From positions 1-64,000 of IMG/VR virus record IMGVR_UViG_3300028837_003734: a DNA stretch of 64,000 bases; one strand, 5' to 3'. Shown one piece after another: positions 23,334-31,576 of the stretch; positions within the stretch are counted from its first letter, which is position 1; the number at the start of each line of letters is the position of its first letter. Below the pieces are notes generated by a model, which saw nothing but the letters and a program-made list of their open reading frames with translations, searched no databases and had not been told where the DNA came from. Source of the DNA: a virus. The position numbers and the translations under genes were made by a program.

Positions 23334-24141
23334 ATTAAATTCATGGAAAACTGGGGAGAATGTAAGGCATACCGAATATGGGGTCTACTACATACTGGAG
23401 GGGAGAGTAAGTGAATCGGATTTAAGATCATCACATTTTAATCCTTATGTTATTGAATTATATTTTGAGGTGGGAGAGGAAAGATTATGTAGTTATCATA
23501 TAGGGATACCTCCGATAAATGTGGCAAGTAGAATTCATACCATAATATTTTTTCCCTGGGATATAACTCTAGGAATTCTAAACAAGAGGAACTTAGCTGA
23601 AATCCTCTCCGAGGATATGAGCTTATTTAGTAACTTTCTGGATATAAGATTAATTCTTGGGGAGAGTTTGAGTTTGGGAAGAGATAGTATTATTTCTCGT
23701 GGATTTAAAACTTATCTGGAACGGTATCTCCAGGATATAGAGACGAAAATAAAACTGGAGATGGATTATCCTATAACATTTGGGGATATAGAAGGAACAG
23801 AAAATCTAGAATTAAGGGAGCAGGCATTAAGGAAATTTGGCTATGGGAACTATATAAGAGAAGGATTTGAGATGAATAAAATTCAATATATCATTCTTGG
23901 AGATGCCACCTTTCAGTATCCTCCTGATTTTTATGGTAGTATTCCAAGAGGGTATTTTAATGACAGAGAGGATAAAATCATAATCTTAACAGATGGCATA
24001 GCATTTTTACAGGTTAAAGATTCTTCAACTGGCAAACGATATTTTCTCAAGGTGCCTCCTGATATGTGTAGTGTGCAAGAGGCAAAAGCCTGGACCTTTG
24101 GATTAGAAAAGGATGAATATGATCCCACGATAGAAACTTAG
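23299..24141 (+). CDS. Protein with a C-terminal DUF6745-like segment
   Basis: The start at ATG 23299 overlaps the previous gene; AGGAG lies about 12 nt upstream. The 280-residue protein has an N-terminal beta-rich part. Its C-terminus, from LREQALRKFGYGNYI to LKVPPDMCSVQEAKAWTFGL, then Y-D-P, resembles the DUF6745 module found behind leucine-rich repeats in bacteria. Function is unknown. Confidence 0.65.
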   Translation: MIQIISNSLRTRLNSWKTGENVRHTEYGVYYILEGRVSESDLRSSHFNPYVIELYFEVGEERLCSYHIGIPPINVASRIHTIIFFPWDITLGILNKRNLAEILSEDMSLFSNFLDIRLILGESLSLGRDSIISRGFKTYLERYLQDIETKIKLEMDYPITFGDIEGTENLELREQALRKFGYGNYIREGFEMNKIQYIILGDATFQYPPDFYGSIPRGYFNDREDKIIILTDGIAFLQVKDSSTGKRYFLKVPPDMCSVQEAKAWTFGLEKDEYDPTIET

Positions 24142-24154
24142 GAGGAAGTAATAG

Positions 24155-24409
24155 ATGAGAAAACATAGACCGGTAAGTGACGAAGAATATAAAGACATTT
24201 TACAATGGCTAAACGAAGAAGTAGATATTAGGGCAGTATCACTTTGTGAGGAGCAAATTATAGTGATGAGGAATACTTTTTCATTCCAGAGATGGCAGTT
24301 GAGGAAGGCTTATCGTGAACTTGTGGTAGCCATGAGAGGAACCCGTATAGGTTCTATTTTAATATCGGTTGTAGAAAGAATTGACAAGATATGTGAAAAA
24401 ATATTTTAA
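24155..24409 (+). CDS. Small helical unknown protein
   Basis: The 84-residue helical protein starts behind AGGAGG. It contains SFQRWQLRKAYRELVVAMRG, an amphipathic Trp/Arg-rich helix. No family is recognised. It sits in a co-directional series of small genes with strong ribosome sites. Confidence 0.65.
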   Translation: MRKHRPVSDEEYKDILQWLNEEVDIRAVSLCEEQIIVMRNTFSFQRWQLRKAYRELVVAMRGTRIGSILISVVERIDKICEKIF

Positions 24410-24435
24410 AAAATAGCGATCAGGAGGTTTTTTAA

Positions 24436-24690
24436 TTGAAGGTAAATGAAGTTGAACCTGGACAAATTTTTACTACTGATAAGACCCTCACCTATCCGAA
24501 GCTAAAACTTCATAAGGGATTTATAAGTATGGGGACCCAATATGTTTATTTATGCAGAGGGGACGTTTTGGCTTGGCCACTATCAGAGACTCAACTTAGA
24601 AAGATTATGAATAACTGGAGAATGAGCCAGGAGGAATTTGATAAATATAGGGAGGAGTTAATTAAGAAATATGACGTCCTTGAAATGTGA
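24436..24690 (+). CDS. Small unknown protein, TTG start
   Basis: TTG 24436 is preferred because CAGGAGG lies 10 nt upstream and no ATG is nearby. The 84-residue product begins with a beta part resembling small SH3-like phage proteins (EVEPGQIFTTDKTLTYPKL) and ends helical. It overlaps the next gene by 20 nt. Confidence 0.65.
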   Translation: MKVNEVEPGQIFTTDKTLTYPKLKLHKGFISMGTQYVYLCRGDVLAWPLSETQLRKIMNNWRMSQEEFDKYREELIKKYDVLEM

Positions 24691-25036
24691 TTACGAAAAG
24701 GCTTGGAAGGAAATTGAAGAGATGTTCGGTGATGAAATAGTATATTACGAAGATAAAAAAGTGGGTAATACTGCAGGAAAATTAAAGCTTTACATGAAAG
24801 AGATTGAGGGAAGGCATAGGAACATAATAGATATCAGAAGGCGTAGTAATGAAGAGGTAGCCGGGCTTTTTATGAGGAAGTTCATGAATCTATTTGCCAA
24901 ATACCTTAATTTGAAGAATAGGTTAGAGGAATTAAATCAAGAAAGTATGGATGAAAAGGAAGAGATCTCTTATTTTAGACATGAGCTAAATCAGATCTAT
25001 CAATCTGTTAGGAGGGATATTGAGGAATATAAATAA
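24671..25036 (+). CDS. Small coiled-coil protein
   Basis: The 121-residue helical protein has heptad-like segments (FMNLFAKYLNLKNRLEELNQE) and an acidic, Glu-rich middle. It begins within the end of the preceding gene. No domain is recognised; a structural or replication accessory role is possible but not shown. Confidence 0.6.
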   Translation: MTSLKCDYEKAWKEIEEMFGDEIVYYEDKKVGNTAGKLKLYMKEIEGRHRNIIDIRRRSNEEVAGLFMRKFMNLFAKYLNLKNRLEELNQESMDEKEEISYFRHELNQIYQSVRRDIEEYK

Positions 25037-25057
25037 AATAAGAAAGGAGGTAAAACG

Positions 25058-25315
25058 ATGATTAAAATAGGCGATAAAGTAAAAGATACGGTTACAGGAC
25101 TTGAAGGTATGGTTGTTGCTAAGATTATTTATATGAACGGTTGTATTCAATATGAAATTCAACCTAAAGGATTAAAGGATGGCAAGATTATCAAGAGTGC
25201 ATGGATCGATGAAGGACAGCTCATCGTCAAAAGTAGAGCAAAGATGCAAGGGGAGAAAAAAGAGCTCCCCGGTGGGTCTGGCCATTTACCTGGTGAATTT
25301 AGCCATCCAGATTAA
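25058..25315 (+). CDS. Small KOW/SH3-like phage protein
   Basis: The 85-residue protein starts after AAAGGAGG. GDKVKDTVTGLEGMVVAKI is a KOW-like turn, followed by INYEIQP-type strands (CIQYEIQPKGLKDGKI) and WIDEGQL. This pattern marks a common small phage family of unknown role. A Gly/Pro/His tail is added here. Confidence 0.75.
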   Translation: MIKIGDKVKDTVTGLEGMVVAKIIYMNGCIQYEIQPKGLKDGKIIKSAWIDEGQLIVKSRAKMQGEKKELPGGSGHLPGEFSHPD

Positions 25316-25333
25316 GGGGAGGAGAGTAATCAA

Positions 25334-25567
25334 ATGGGTATTGAAGGACTGAACGGTAGTGAAAAATTACATAGGTTAGGGAATAAAAATAGGATGACGG
25401 ATTATAATTTGCAATGTGTTAATTGCAGAAAAGAACGAAATATAAATTTAGTAGCACATCGAAATGACAAAGGATATATTACCGGATTTGTGATAGTTTG
25501 TAATGATTGTCTTAGGCTATTAGAGAAATTAAATAAAGCGGTTAAGATAGTTATAGAGAATGAATAA
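25334..25567 (+). CDS. Small zinc-ribbon protein
   Basis: The 77-residue protein has CVNCRKER and CNDCLRLL knuckles 31 residues apart, with a beta hairpin between, a typical small zinc ribbon. The ribosome site is GGGGAGG. Function is unknown. Confidence 0.7.
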   Translation: MGIEGLNGSEKLHRLGNKNRMTDYNLQCVNCRKERNINLVAHRNDKGYITGFVIVCNDCLRLLEKLNKAVKIVIENE

Positions 25568-25593
25568 TTAAAACTAAAGAGGAAGGTGATTAA

Positions 25594-25746
25594 ATGAAAT
25601 TAAAGATAGGCGAAGAAAAAATTAAAGGATTCAGCAATCCGGTTAAAAAAGCAGAGAGAACTAACGATTGGTGTTGGTGGACTTTGTTTGGTGCAGTAGT
25701 GTTTATGATAATTTTGGTGATATTAAAAATGCTGGGGAAGATATGA
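25594..25746 (+). CDS. Small membrane protein
   Basis: The 50-residue frame sits behind GGAAGGTGA. The basic N-terminus is followed by a Trp-rich entry and one transmembrane helix (TLFGAVVFMIILVILKML). It ends in the ATGA that starts the next gene. It is too short for a family call, but the signals are strong. Confidence 0.6.
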   Translation: MKLKIGEEKIKGFSNPVKKAERTNDWCWWTLFGAVVFMIILVILKMLGKI

Positions 25747-26069
25747 TAAATGACAATTTAAAAACTCAAATAGGTGAATATTGTTATCTGGTACAAAGAG
25801 GAAAACCTTCTGCAATGCTGCCAGTGCAAAATAGATATGTCAATGAAGCAATGGAAATTGTAGAGGGATATAAAGATTTATATTATATTAACAAATATCT
25901 TTCAGATGGCTGGAGGGAATTTTGGATTTATAGAAAAACATTTATGTCGGAGGTAATAAAAAATTTACCGGAAAAGCCGAAGACGATATATGATCATTGG
26001 ATTATAGGTAAAGCTTTTGGCTACTCAGACGAGGCAATTGAAGAATATATTAATAAGGAGCAATTATGA
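25743..26069 (+). CDS. Conserved-type small protein
   Basis: ATG 25743 overlaps the stop of the membrane protein gene. The 108-residue product contains YVNEAMEIVEGYKDLYYINKYLSDGW, then WIIGKAFGYSDEAIEEYI; the second block is typical of small phage proteins with a helical C-terminus. The role is unknown. It is the last gene before RNA array B. Confidence 0.65.
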   Translation: MINDNLKTQIGEYCYLVQRGKPSAMLPVQNRYVNEAMEIVEGYKDLYYINKYLSDGWREFWIYRKTFMSEVIKNLPEKPKTIYDHWIIGKAFGYSDEAIEEYINKEQL

Positions 26070-26136
26070 TGCACATATTTGTGATGGCATTCGAAAGAAA
26101 AGGAAAAAATAAAATTGATGAAAATTAAATAACAAT

Positions 26137-27025
26137 ATAATGCTCCTGCAAGAGCATTAGAATGTTATTAAAAATTGATGAAAAATAAAGATATGCCTAA
26201 AAATGAAGTTCTGTAATGCTTATTATGTAAGGCTTTCGGAGTGCAAAAAACAAAATTAATTGTACCTCTAGAAAAAAGACTAAAAATATTGAAACGAAAC
26301 GCTAAAAAAGTATAAAAAAAGAGAAGTACAATTTGGGTTTGTAAGGGGTCAAACGCAGTGCTCAAAAATATCTTATTTTATTTTTAAGGAAAAAAACAGC
26401 ATTAAAAATGACCTCTGCAAAACTCTAATCTACACCTTAAAAAAAAAAAAAACGAAATTCGGAAAATCACAAAAAAATGAGCATTAGAATCGAGTCTTGC
26501 AAAAACAAGATCTAATGCTCCAAAATCTCTTAAAAATATTTTAAGGAAAATCTGAGCATTAGAAATGAGTCTTGCAGAACCGAAATGTAGTGCTCTAAAA
26601 ATGCTAAAAATAAAAATAGGGATTTTTCGAGAGATAGAAATAGCCACCTGCAAAACCGAATTCTAGATCTCTTTTTTTTCCCGGAAACTAAATTTAAAAA
26701 TTCTGAAAACGAAAGACGTTTTTTAACCTCTTGCAGGAGCATTAGAAAGACGATAGAAAAAGCACGAAAAATAAAATAAGGGAATTTCTGCGGGTGCTGA
26801 AACGCTTATAAATAAAGAGTTACAAGACACTAAAAAAGGTTTTAATTGTACTTCTCTAAAACTACGCCAAAAATAAAATAACTAACGGTAAAAATGAAGG
26901 TAAAAAAGAGATGTAGGTTTTGGGTCTGCAAGGGGTCAAATGCAATGCTCGAAAAAACCTTAAAATATTTTTAAGGAAAAAAAGAGAAGTAGTTTTACTG
27001 TTTGCGAATGACAGAATGTTGCTGC
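26137..27025 (+). ncRNA. RNA array B: about ten hairpin units
   Basis: The gap 26070-27072 holds no supported gene. Hairpin units about 40 nt long, usually 75-85 nt apart, share a central YTGCAA-like motif near 26146, 26340, 26415, 26498, 26572, 26648, 26731, 26788, 26928 and 27002. The clearest are 26479-26520 (10-bp GAGCATTAGA/TCTAATGCTC with an inner CTTG/CAAG), 26554-26595 (8 bp with a G-U change) and 26630-26672 (AGAGAT/ATCTCT, followed by eight Ts). Linkers repeatedly contain a CTTAAAA..TTTTAAG palindrome. Segments 26319-26400 and 26906-26990 are close copies. No known RNA family is recognised. Confidence 0.7.
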
Positions 27026-27072
27026 CCAAAATATTGTAAAAATAAAATAAGAAAATTTGGGAGAAAAAGTAT

Positions 27073-27948
27073 TTGAAAATTGGCATTTTTGATATTGATA
27101 GCAAATATCATAATTTAGCTTTGATGAAATTATCAGCATGGCATAAGAATTTTGGGGATCATACGGAAATATATTTGCCATTAATGAAAAAAACTTATGA
27201 TAAGGTTTATGTTTCAAAGATATTTTCAAAGGGAAATATTAAAGAAGAATATATTCCTGAAAATGCTATTATCGGCGGATCGGGTTTTAATCTAAAAACT
27301 GTTTTACCTTATGATATGGAACATATTAAGCCAGATTATTCTCTTTATAATCTTGATTATTCTCTGGGCTTTACTACCCGGGGCTGTATAAGAAATTGCA
27401 AATTTTGTATTGTAAGGGAAAAGGAAGGCTACATAAAGGAACACGCAGAAGTGGAGGAATTTTTAAATTCTAAATCAAATGTAGTGGTTCTGTTGGATAA
27501 TAACTTTTTAGCCTTACCGAGCCATATTAAAAAATTAAAAAAATATATAGATAAGGGCTGGATAATGGATTTTAACCAGGGGCTGGATATAAGATTGATT
27601 AATGAAGAGAATGCTGAATTGCTGGCCAGAGTGAAACATCTAAAGCAAATACATTTTGCCTGGGACCTGATGGATTATGAAAAAGAAGTAAAAGAAGGAT
27701 TAAAAATATTATTTAAAGCAAGAGTCAAGCCGTATAGGATAATGGTATATATCTTATGCAACTACAATACTAATTTTAAAGAAGATATGTATCGGTTTGA
27801 AGAATTAATCAATTTAGGCATAGATCCCTTTATAATGATTTATGAAAATGGGAATAAAAAAATAAGAGACTTTGCCCGGTGGGTAAATAAGAGATTATAT
27901 AAGGTTTGCGATTGGGATAATTATAAAAGGAGCAGTGATAATAAATGA
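27073..27948 (+). CDS. Radical SAM protein
   Basis: TTG 27073 follows GGGAGAA, directly after array B. The 291-residue protein has an N-terminal Rossmann-like part (KIGIFDIDSKYHNLALMKLS, typical of B12-binding-like domains). The radical SAM motif is CIRNCKFC in FTTRGCIRNCKFCIVREKEG, with barrel elements VVVLLDNNFLA and DFNQGLDIRLI after it. It should bind a 4Fe-4S cluster and SAM; the substrate is unknown. Similar short radical SAM proteins are common in phages. It overlaps the next, broken gene by ATGA. Confidence 0.9.
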   Translation: MKIGIFDIDSKYHNLALMKLSAWHKNFGDHTEIYLPLMKKTYDKVYVSKIFSKGNIKEEYIPENAIIGGSGFNLKTVLPYDMEHIKPDYSLYNLDYSLGFTTRGCIRNCKFCIVREKEGYIKEHAEVEEFLNSKSNVVVLLDNNFLALPSHIKKLKKYIDKGWIMDFNQGLDIRLINEENAELLARVKHLKQIHFAWDLMDYEKEVKEGLKILFKARVKPYRIMVYILCNYNTNFKEDMYRFEELINLGIDPFIMIYENGNKKIRDFARWVNKRLYKVCDWDNYKRSSDNK

Positions 27949-28191
27949 ATCTTATTAAATGGTTAAAAATAAATAGCGATATAAAATTAGGAAAACTTAA
28001 AAACAGGGATTAAAAAGGATGATGTAATAGTAATTGAATCTGTATCTCCTATTGGAGATTATATTAAAAAAAATTTTGTAGATCAGTGGCGTAAGATATT
28101 TCCGGATAATCTCATTATATTCCTTGCCGGAGATGTTAATTTAGAATATCTGGATGAGAAAGAAATGAATAGAGCTGGATGGTATAGATAA
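27945..28191 (+). pseudogene. Small phage protein interrupted by a 1-nt shift in an A run
   Basis: The frame from ATG 27945 (MNLIKWLKINSDIKLGKLK) stops at 28011. If the A run 27999-28003 had one base less, it would continue as TGIKKDDVIVIESVSP to a stop at 28189-28191, giving about 81 residues. KxGDVIVI-like strands are typical of a small phage protein family. The stop overlaps the start of the next gene, as expected for an intact ancestor. Sequencing error, decay or slippage cannot be separated here. Confidence 0.6.
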
Positions 28192-28628
28192 TGAGGAATG
28201 TAGCGAGGGGCGGTTACCGGGAAGATTTAAAACAATATTTCAGGTCAAAGATGGAGGCTAATATTTGCAGGTATTATAAACTTACTGAGATCGACTATAT
28301 CTATGAACCGAAAGAATTTGAATTTAAGACCATTAAACGTGGTAATCGATATTATAAACCAGATTTTTATTTACCTATAATAGATTTATGGGTAGAATGT
28401 AAGGGATGGTTTCGACCAGAAGATAAAACTAAACTTAGACGATTCAAGAAATATTATCCAAAATTATTCAAGAAATTAAGATTTATAATACCGGATAAAT
28501 ATTCAAGAAGTAAATCAAATGGTGAGATGATTAAATTCTTGTGTGATGATTTAGGAATAGATTTTGATGATATAATAAGCTACAAGGAAATAGAAGAGCA
28601 CGGTAAGCTGATCCCCGGGTGGGAATAA
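28191..28628 (+). CDS. PD-(D/E)XK endonuclease-like protein
   Basis: The 145-residue protein contains KMEANICRYY, then YEPKEFEF, YYKPDFYLP and WVECKGW. PD followed by E-C-K is the PD-(D/E)XK catalytic core, and the upstream Glu in KMEAN fits the phage endonuclease arrangement related to T7 endonuclease I and VSR-like nucleases. It probably cuts branched or foreign DNA. The gene overlaps the preceding stop codon. Confidence 0.8.
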   Translation: MRNVARGGYREDLKQYFRSKMEANICRYYKLTEIDYIYEPKEFEFKTIKRGNRYYKPDFYLPIIDLWVECKGWFRPEDKTKLRRFKKYYPKLFKKLRFIIPDKYSRSKSNGEMIKFLCDDLGIDFDDIISYKEIEEHGKLIPGWE

Positions 28629-28647
28629 TTGGCTAACCCAAATTATG

Positions 28648-28823
28648 AGGCATAGGTAGTTCCTAAAAAATACATTGGCGTAAATTACTACCCGCCTTTA
28701 AAATCATAAGGCATAAGTGGTTCCTATAAACAATTCTGAACAATTGAAATTACCACTCGCCTTAATTAAAAAACATAGGGCATAGGCAGTTCCTATAATT
28801 CAGGTTTGATTTACTGCCCGCCC
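28648..28823 (+). ncRNA. RNA array C: three tandem hairpins with compensatory changes
   Basis: Units lie at 28648-28697, 28708-28763 and 28778-28823. Each has an outer helix (AGGC/GCCT, AAGGC/GCCTT, GGGC/GCCC), an identical asymmetric internal loop (ATA opposite C) and an inner 6-bp helix (GGTAGT/ACTACC, AGTGGT/ACCACT, GGCAGT/ACTGCC). A loop starting TCCTA follows. Several pairs change on both strands between units, which is direct evidence for RNA pairing. The third unit ends 5 nt before the AAGGAGG of the next gene. No known family is recognised. Nothing else is seen in 28629-28839. Confidence 0.88.
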
Positions 28824-28839
28824 GAAAAAGGAGGTAAAA

Positions 28840-30834
28840 ATGTTAGCGACAATTCGGTTATTTAAGGCCTTGCCAATTAAAACAAAACAAAAAAAATCAC
28901 CCACTGAAGAATTATTGAAAGAAACTATTAAACGGGGGTTTATCTTTTCCCCGACAGTTATTAGTAACTATTCGGAAAGTCAATTACATGAATTCATAAA
29001 ATTAGTTGGAGAAATAGAAGGGATAACTAAAGAAGAGCTCAACGCCTCTTTTCATAAATCTTGGAAGAAGGTAAAGGAAGCAGACATAGAGCAGTTGGTT
29101 GTAGAGCAGGTTGCCCATTATCTCACGACTTATGGCAAAAAAGACCCCATAAGATATCTATTTCAAAAGGAACATTTGGAGAATTGGAAAGTACAAAATC
29201 TATCTGAAAAAATATTTAGCTTAAAGGATTTTGATACAAGTAAGATTTACGATAAAGATTACGTCTACATTCCTAAAGAAATATTGGAAATCCCTGAAAT
29301 AAATGTAGATGAAATAAAATTGGTAGTTATAAAAGGATATACCAAACATGAAATTAAAGATAAATTGATGAAACTGCTTAATTCTGGGATTGCCTTAAAA
29401 GAAGACACGATAAATGATGTTGTAGATGTGGCTTTGTTTGTAGATATAAATGAAAAAGAAATCGAGACTGTAAAAAATAAGGAAGTCAGGGTTATTTTAT
29501 ATGAATATCTGAATCTGATTCCCGAAAAACCTGTCGAATTCCTTCGGTATCTTGTTTATGTTGCAACAGATAAAACATTATTGATTAAAAACAAAGAATT
29601 AATAGATGAGATAAAGGAAAAGAAGAATATCAAGATTGTTAAACTTTTTAGAGATTATGATAAAAAATACGGATTAGAAAAATTAGCGGAAATATTTCTG
29701 AGATTCAAGCCCCTATTTTTGGGTTTTCGTACTAATAGAGAATTAAAAACAATTATTAATCGGATAAGGAAACTTGCCATCAAATATCATCGGCCAATGC
29801 CAGAAGACTTTTTAAATTGTGTAACAGCAAAAATCAAAAAGGGTGAGAAAATCGATAGGGATAAATTAGAAAGTGAATTAGAAAGGGTTAATGTTTGGAG
29901 AAAAGTAAGATTGGCTTATGCCTTAAAATTCAGGACGAAAGAAGACATCGACTCGATTTTATACAGAATACGGAATGGAAAAGCGTTCGCTGAAGACTTC
30001 TATTTTAAGAACAAAGAGATGGCAAAAAATATTTTAGATATTGTCTTAGATTCTACCATTAAAGACATTGGGAAAAATCTAAAAGGCAAGAAAATTTATA
30101 TCCCCGATTTTATGCATTATGCTTTACCTACCTCCTTAAAACAATTCACGGGTAACTTTCCCTCAGGGACGTATATCTCTGTTCCACAGGATATGATTGT
30201 TGGAATTCATTGGGGAAATGTTAAACATAATAGGATAGATTTAGACCTTTCTTTAATCTCTCCATCAGTTGGAAAGATTGGCTGGGATGCTAATTATAGG
30301 ACAAACGAAGGGAATATTTTATTTTCAGGTGATGTTACCGACGCGCGTGAACCTAAAGGGGCTACAGAATTATTTTATGTGGAAAGACAATCAAAAGATG
30401 AGTTCATCCTTTTCTTAAACTACTTTAATTATGATAGTGAAATAAAAGTCCCTTTTAAAATAATTGTTGCTAAAGAGAAGGTCAAAAATTTCAGAGAAAA
30501 TTATATGGTTAATCCCAATAACATTGTTTCAGTTGTCCAGTCTGAGATTAGTCAAAAACAAAAGATACTGGGATTATTGATTACTACAGTAAATAGAAGT
30601 AGATTCTATTTTGCCGAGACATCAATAGGCATGTCAATCACGTCACGTAATAATGAAGTTGCTGAAAATGCCAGAAAATATCTTATAAATTTCTATCAGA
30701 ATAGTATAGAACTCAAAGATATTTTATTGAAAGCTGGAGCTAAATTAGTTGACGATAAGGATAAGAGCGATATTGATTTATCTCCTGAAGTATTAGAAAA
30801 AGATACAATTTTGAATTTACTAATTGAAAAATAA
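28840..30834 (+). CDS. Large protein with a C-terminal TerD-like domain
   Basis: The 664-residue protein has a long helical N-terminal part (about 1-390, with repeat-like helices and LNLIPEKPVEFLRYLVYVAT). Its C-terminus contains IHWGNVKHNRIDLDLSLISP, GWDANYR, FSGDVTDA and PKGATELFYV, the DLDLS...GD...E pattern of TerD-like beta-sandwiches. TerD-linked proteins occur in stress and phage-response systems and bind metal. Lysine-rich surfaces and the adjacent RNA structures make RNA binding possible, but that is inference. The start is fixed by AAGGAGG. Confidence 0.6.
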   Translation: MLATIRLFKALPIKTKQKKSPTEELLKETIKRGFIFSPTVISNYSESQLHEFIKLVGEIEGITKEELNASFHKSWKKVKEADIEQLVVEQVAHYLTTYGKKDPIRYLFQKEHLENWKVQNLSEKIFSLKDFDTSKIYDKDYVYIPKEILEIPEINVDEIKLVVIKGYTKHEIKDKLMKLLNSGIALKEDTINDVVDVALFVDINEKEIETVKNKEVRVILYEYLNLIPEKPVEFLRYLVYVATDKTLLIKNKELIDEIKEKKNIKIVKLFRDYDKKYGLEKLAEIFLRFKPLFLGFRTNRELKTIINRIRKLAIKYHRPMPEDFLNCVTAKIKKGEKIDRDKLESELERVNVWRKVRLAYALKFRTKEDIDSILYRIRNGKAFAEDFYFKNKEMAKNILDIVLDSTIKDIGKNLKGKKIYIPDFMHYALPTSLKQFTGNFPSGTYISVPQDMIVGIHWGNVKHNRIDLDLSLISPSVGKIGWDANYRTNEGNILFSGDVTDAREPKGATELFYVERQSKDEFILFLNYFNYDSEIKVPFKIIVAKEKVKNFRENYMVNPNNIVSVVQSEISQKQKILGLLITTVNRSRFYFAETSIGMSITSRNNEVAENARKYLINFYQNSIELKDILLKAGAKLVDDKDKSDIDLSPEVLEKDTILNLLIEK

Positions 30835-30841
30835 ATATTTA

Positions 30842-31062
30842 CCTGCCCTGCGTGCATTGCGGTAACAATGCTGAAAGTGGAACTAAGGTTAACCGGCGAA
30901 AGGGCGTCGTCTTAGTCTGGGATAAGTTACTAAATGTCGGCCAGAGGCTAAGTCCCGACCGTCTTGCAAAGGTTAGTAGCTGGATATTGCCTTTGCGTAG
31001 CGACCCTAAAAATGCGTTGGCGGAAAAAAGTAACAAAGCAGGTTTAACCCTGTCAGGGCAGG
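30842..31062 (+). ncRNA. 220-nt multi-helix structured RNA
   Basis: The closing helix CCTGCCCTG (30842-30850) pairs with CAGGGCAGG (31054-31062). Inside are GCATTG/CAATGC (30854-30871), ACTAAG/CTTAGT (30882-30916), GTTACT/AGTAAC (30926-30931 with 31029-31034), GTCGG/CCGAC (30936-30959) and GCAAAGG/CCTTTGC (30966-30996). The segment is much richer in GC than its surroundings. Frames through it on both strands have no family features and are rejected. It is not recognised as tmRNA, RNase P RNA or 6S RNA. The rest of 30835-31151 is empty. Confidence 0.75.
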
Positions 31063-31151
31063 CGAAAAAGAAATAGAAAGAATAATTACAAATTTTCGTG
31101 ATGCCATATTAAACTATAATAATCAAAATTGGGAACGGAAAAAGGGGCTAG

Positions 31152-31418
31152 ATGATAATAATATTTAGGAGTCTGTCTATCGCTATACTTATTTGGATGC
31201 TAATATTTTTTCTACATGGCTTCTTTAGAGAGCTTTATAAGATTTTAAAAGAAAGATATGAAGATTGGGAAAATAAGAAAAGGATTTTACATGAAGTAGA
31301 CAAATTAATTAAAGAAGGTTTTTTTGAGCGGGAAAATAGAAAAAAAGGAAGTATGAGAATAACGGTAAAAGGAAATAAAATAGTTATAAAAGAAGAAAAA
31401 GGGGGAATAAGGGAATAA
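31152..31418 (+). CDS. Small membrane protein
   Basis: The 88-residue protein has an N-terminal transmembrane segment (LSIAILIWMLIFFLHGFF), a charged helical middle and a small C-terminal beta segment (MRITVKGNKIVIKEEK). An AAAGGGGCT site precedes the ATG. The role is unknown. Confidence 0.6.
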   Translation: MIIIFRSLSIAILIWMLIFFLHGFFRELYKILKERYEDWENKKRILHEVDKLIKEGFFERENRKKGSMRITVKGNKIVIKEEKGGIRE

Positions 31419-31443
31419 CAATAACAATGGATTGATTCTGTTT

Positions 31444-31472
31444 TTGACAGAAATCAATTAGTTTGATAAAAT
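31444..31472 (+). promoter_or_regulatory. Consensus-like promoter before the methyltransferase block
   Basis: TTGACA at 31444-31449 and TAAAAT at 31467-31472 are separated by 17 bp. Transcription would start near 31480 and meet the terminator at 31515-31576 before reaching the PP-loop and methyltransferase genes. Confidence 0.75.
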
Positions 31473-31514
31473 TCAATTAGACAATCGAATAAGATAAGGT
31501 CTAAAAGTTAGGTC

Positions 31515-31576
31515 AATGGCCTAGGCTCTTTAGGATTATTTAAGAATAATTTGAAAGGGTTTAGGTCATTTTTTAT
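31515..31576 (+). terminator. Intrinsic terminator / attenuator
   Basis: AATGGCCTAGGCTCTTT (31515-31531) pairs with AAAGGGTTTAGGTCATT (31554-31570) over 17 pairs including wobbles. It encloses a GATTATT/AATAAT sub-hairpin and is followed by Ts. It lies 43 nt behind the promoter -10 box, so most transcripts would end early unless terminator function is overridden. Confidence 0.85.

Noticed and set aside
26168-27229. Minus-strand Phe/Leu-rich frames across array B
   Set aside because: Products are low-complexity translations of A-rich linkers; no ribosome sites, and they overlap hairpins.
30839-31076. Open frames on both strands through the 30.9 kb element
   Set aside because: Helix pairing explains the composition; the frames have no domain signs and no good starts.
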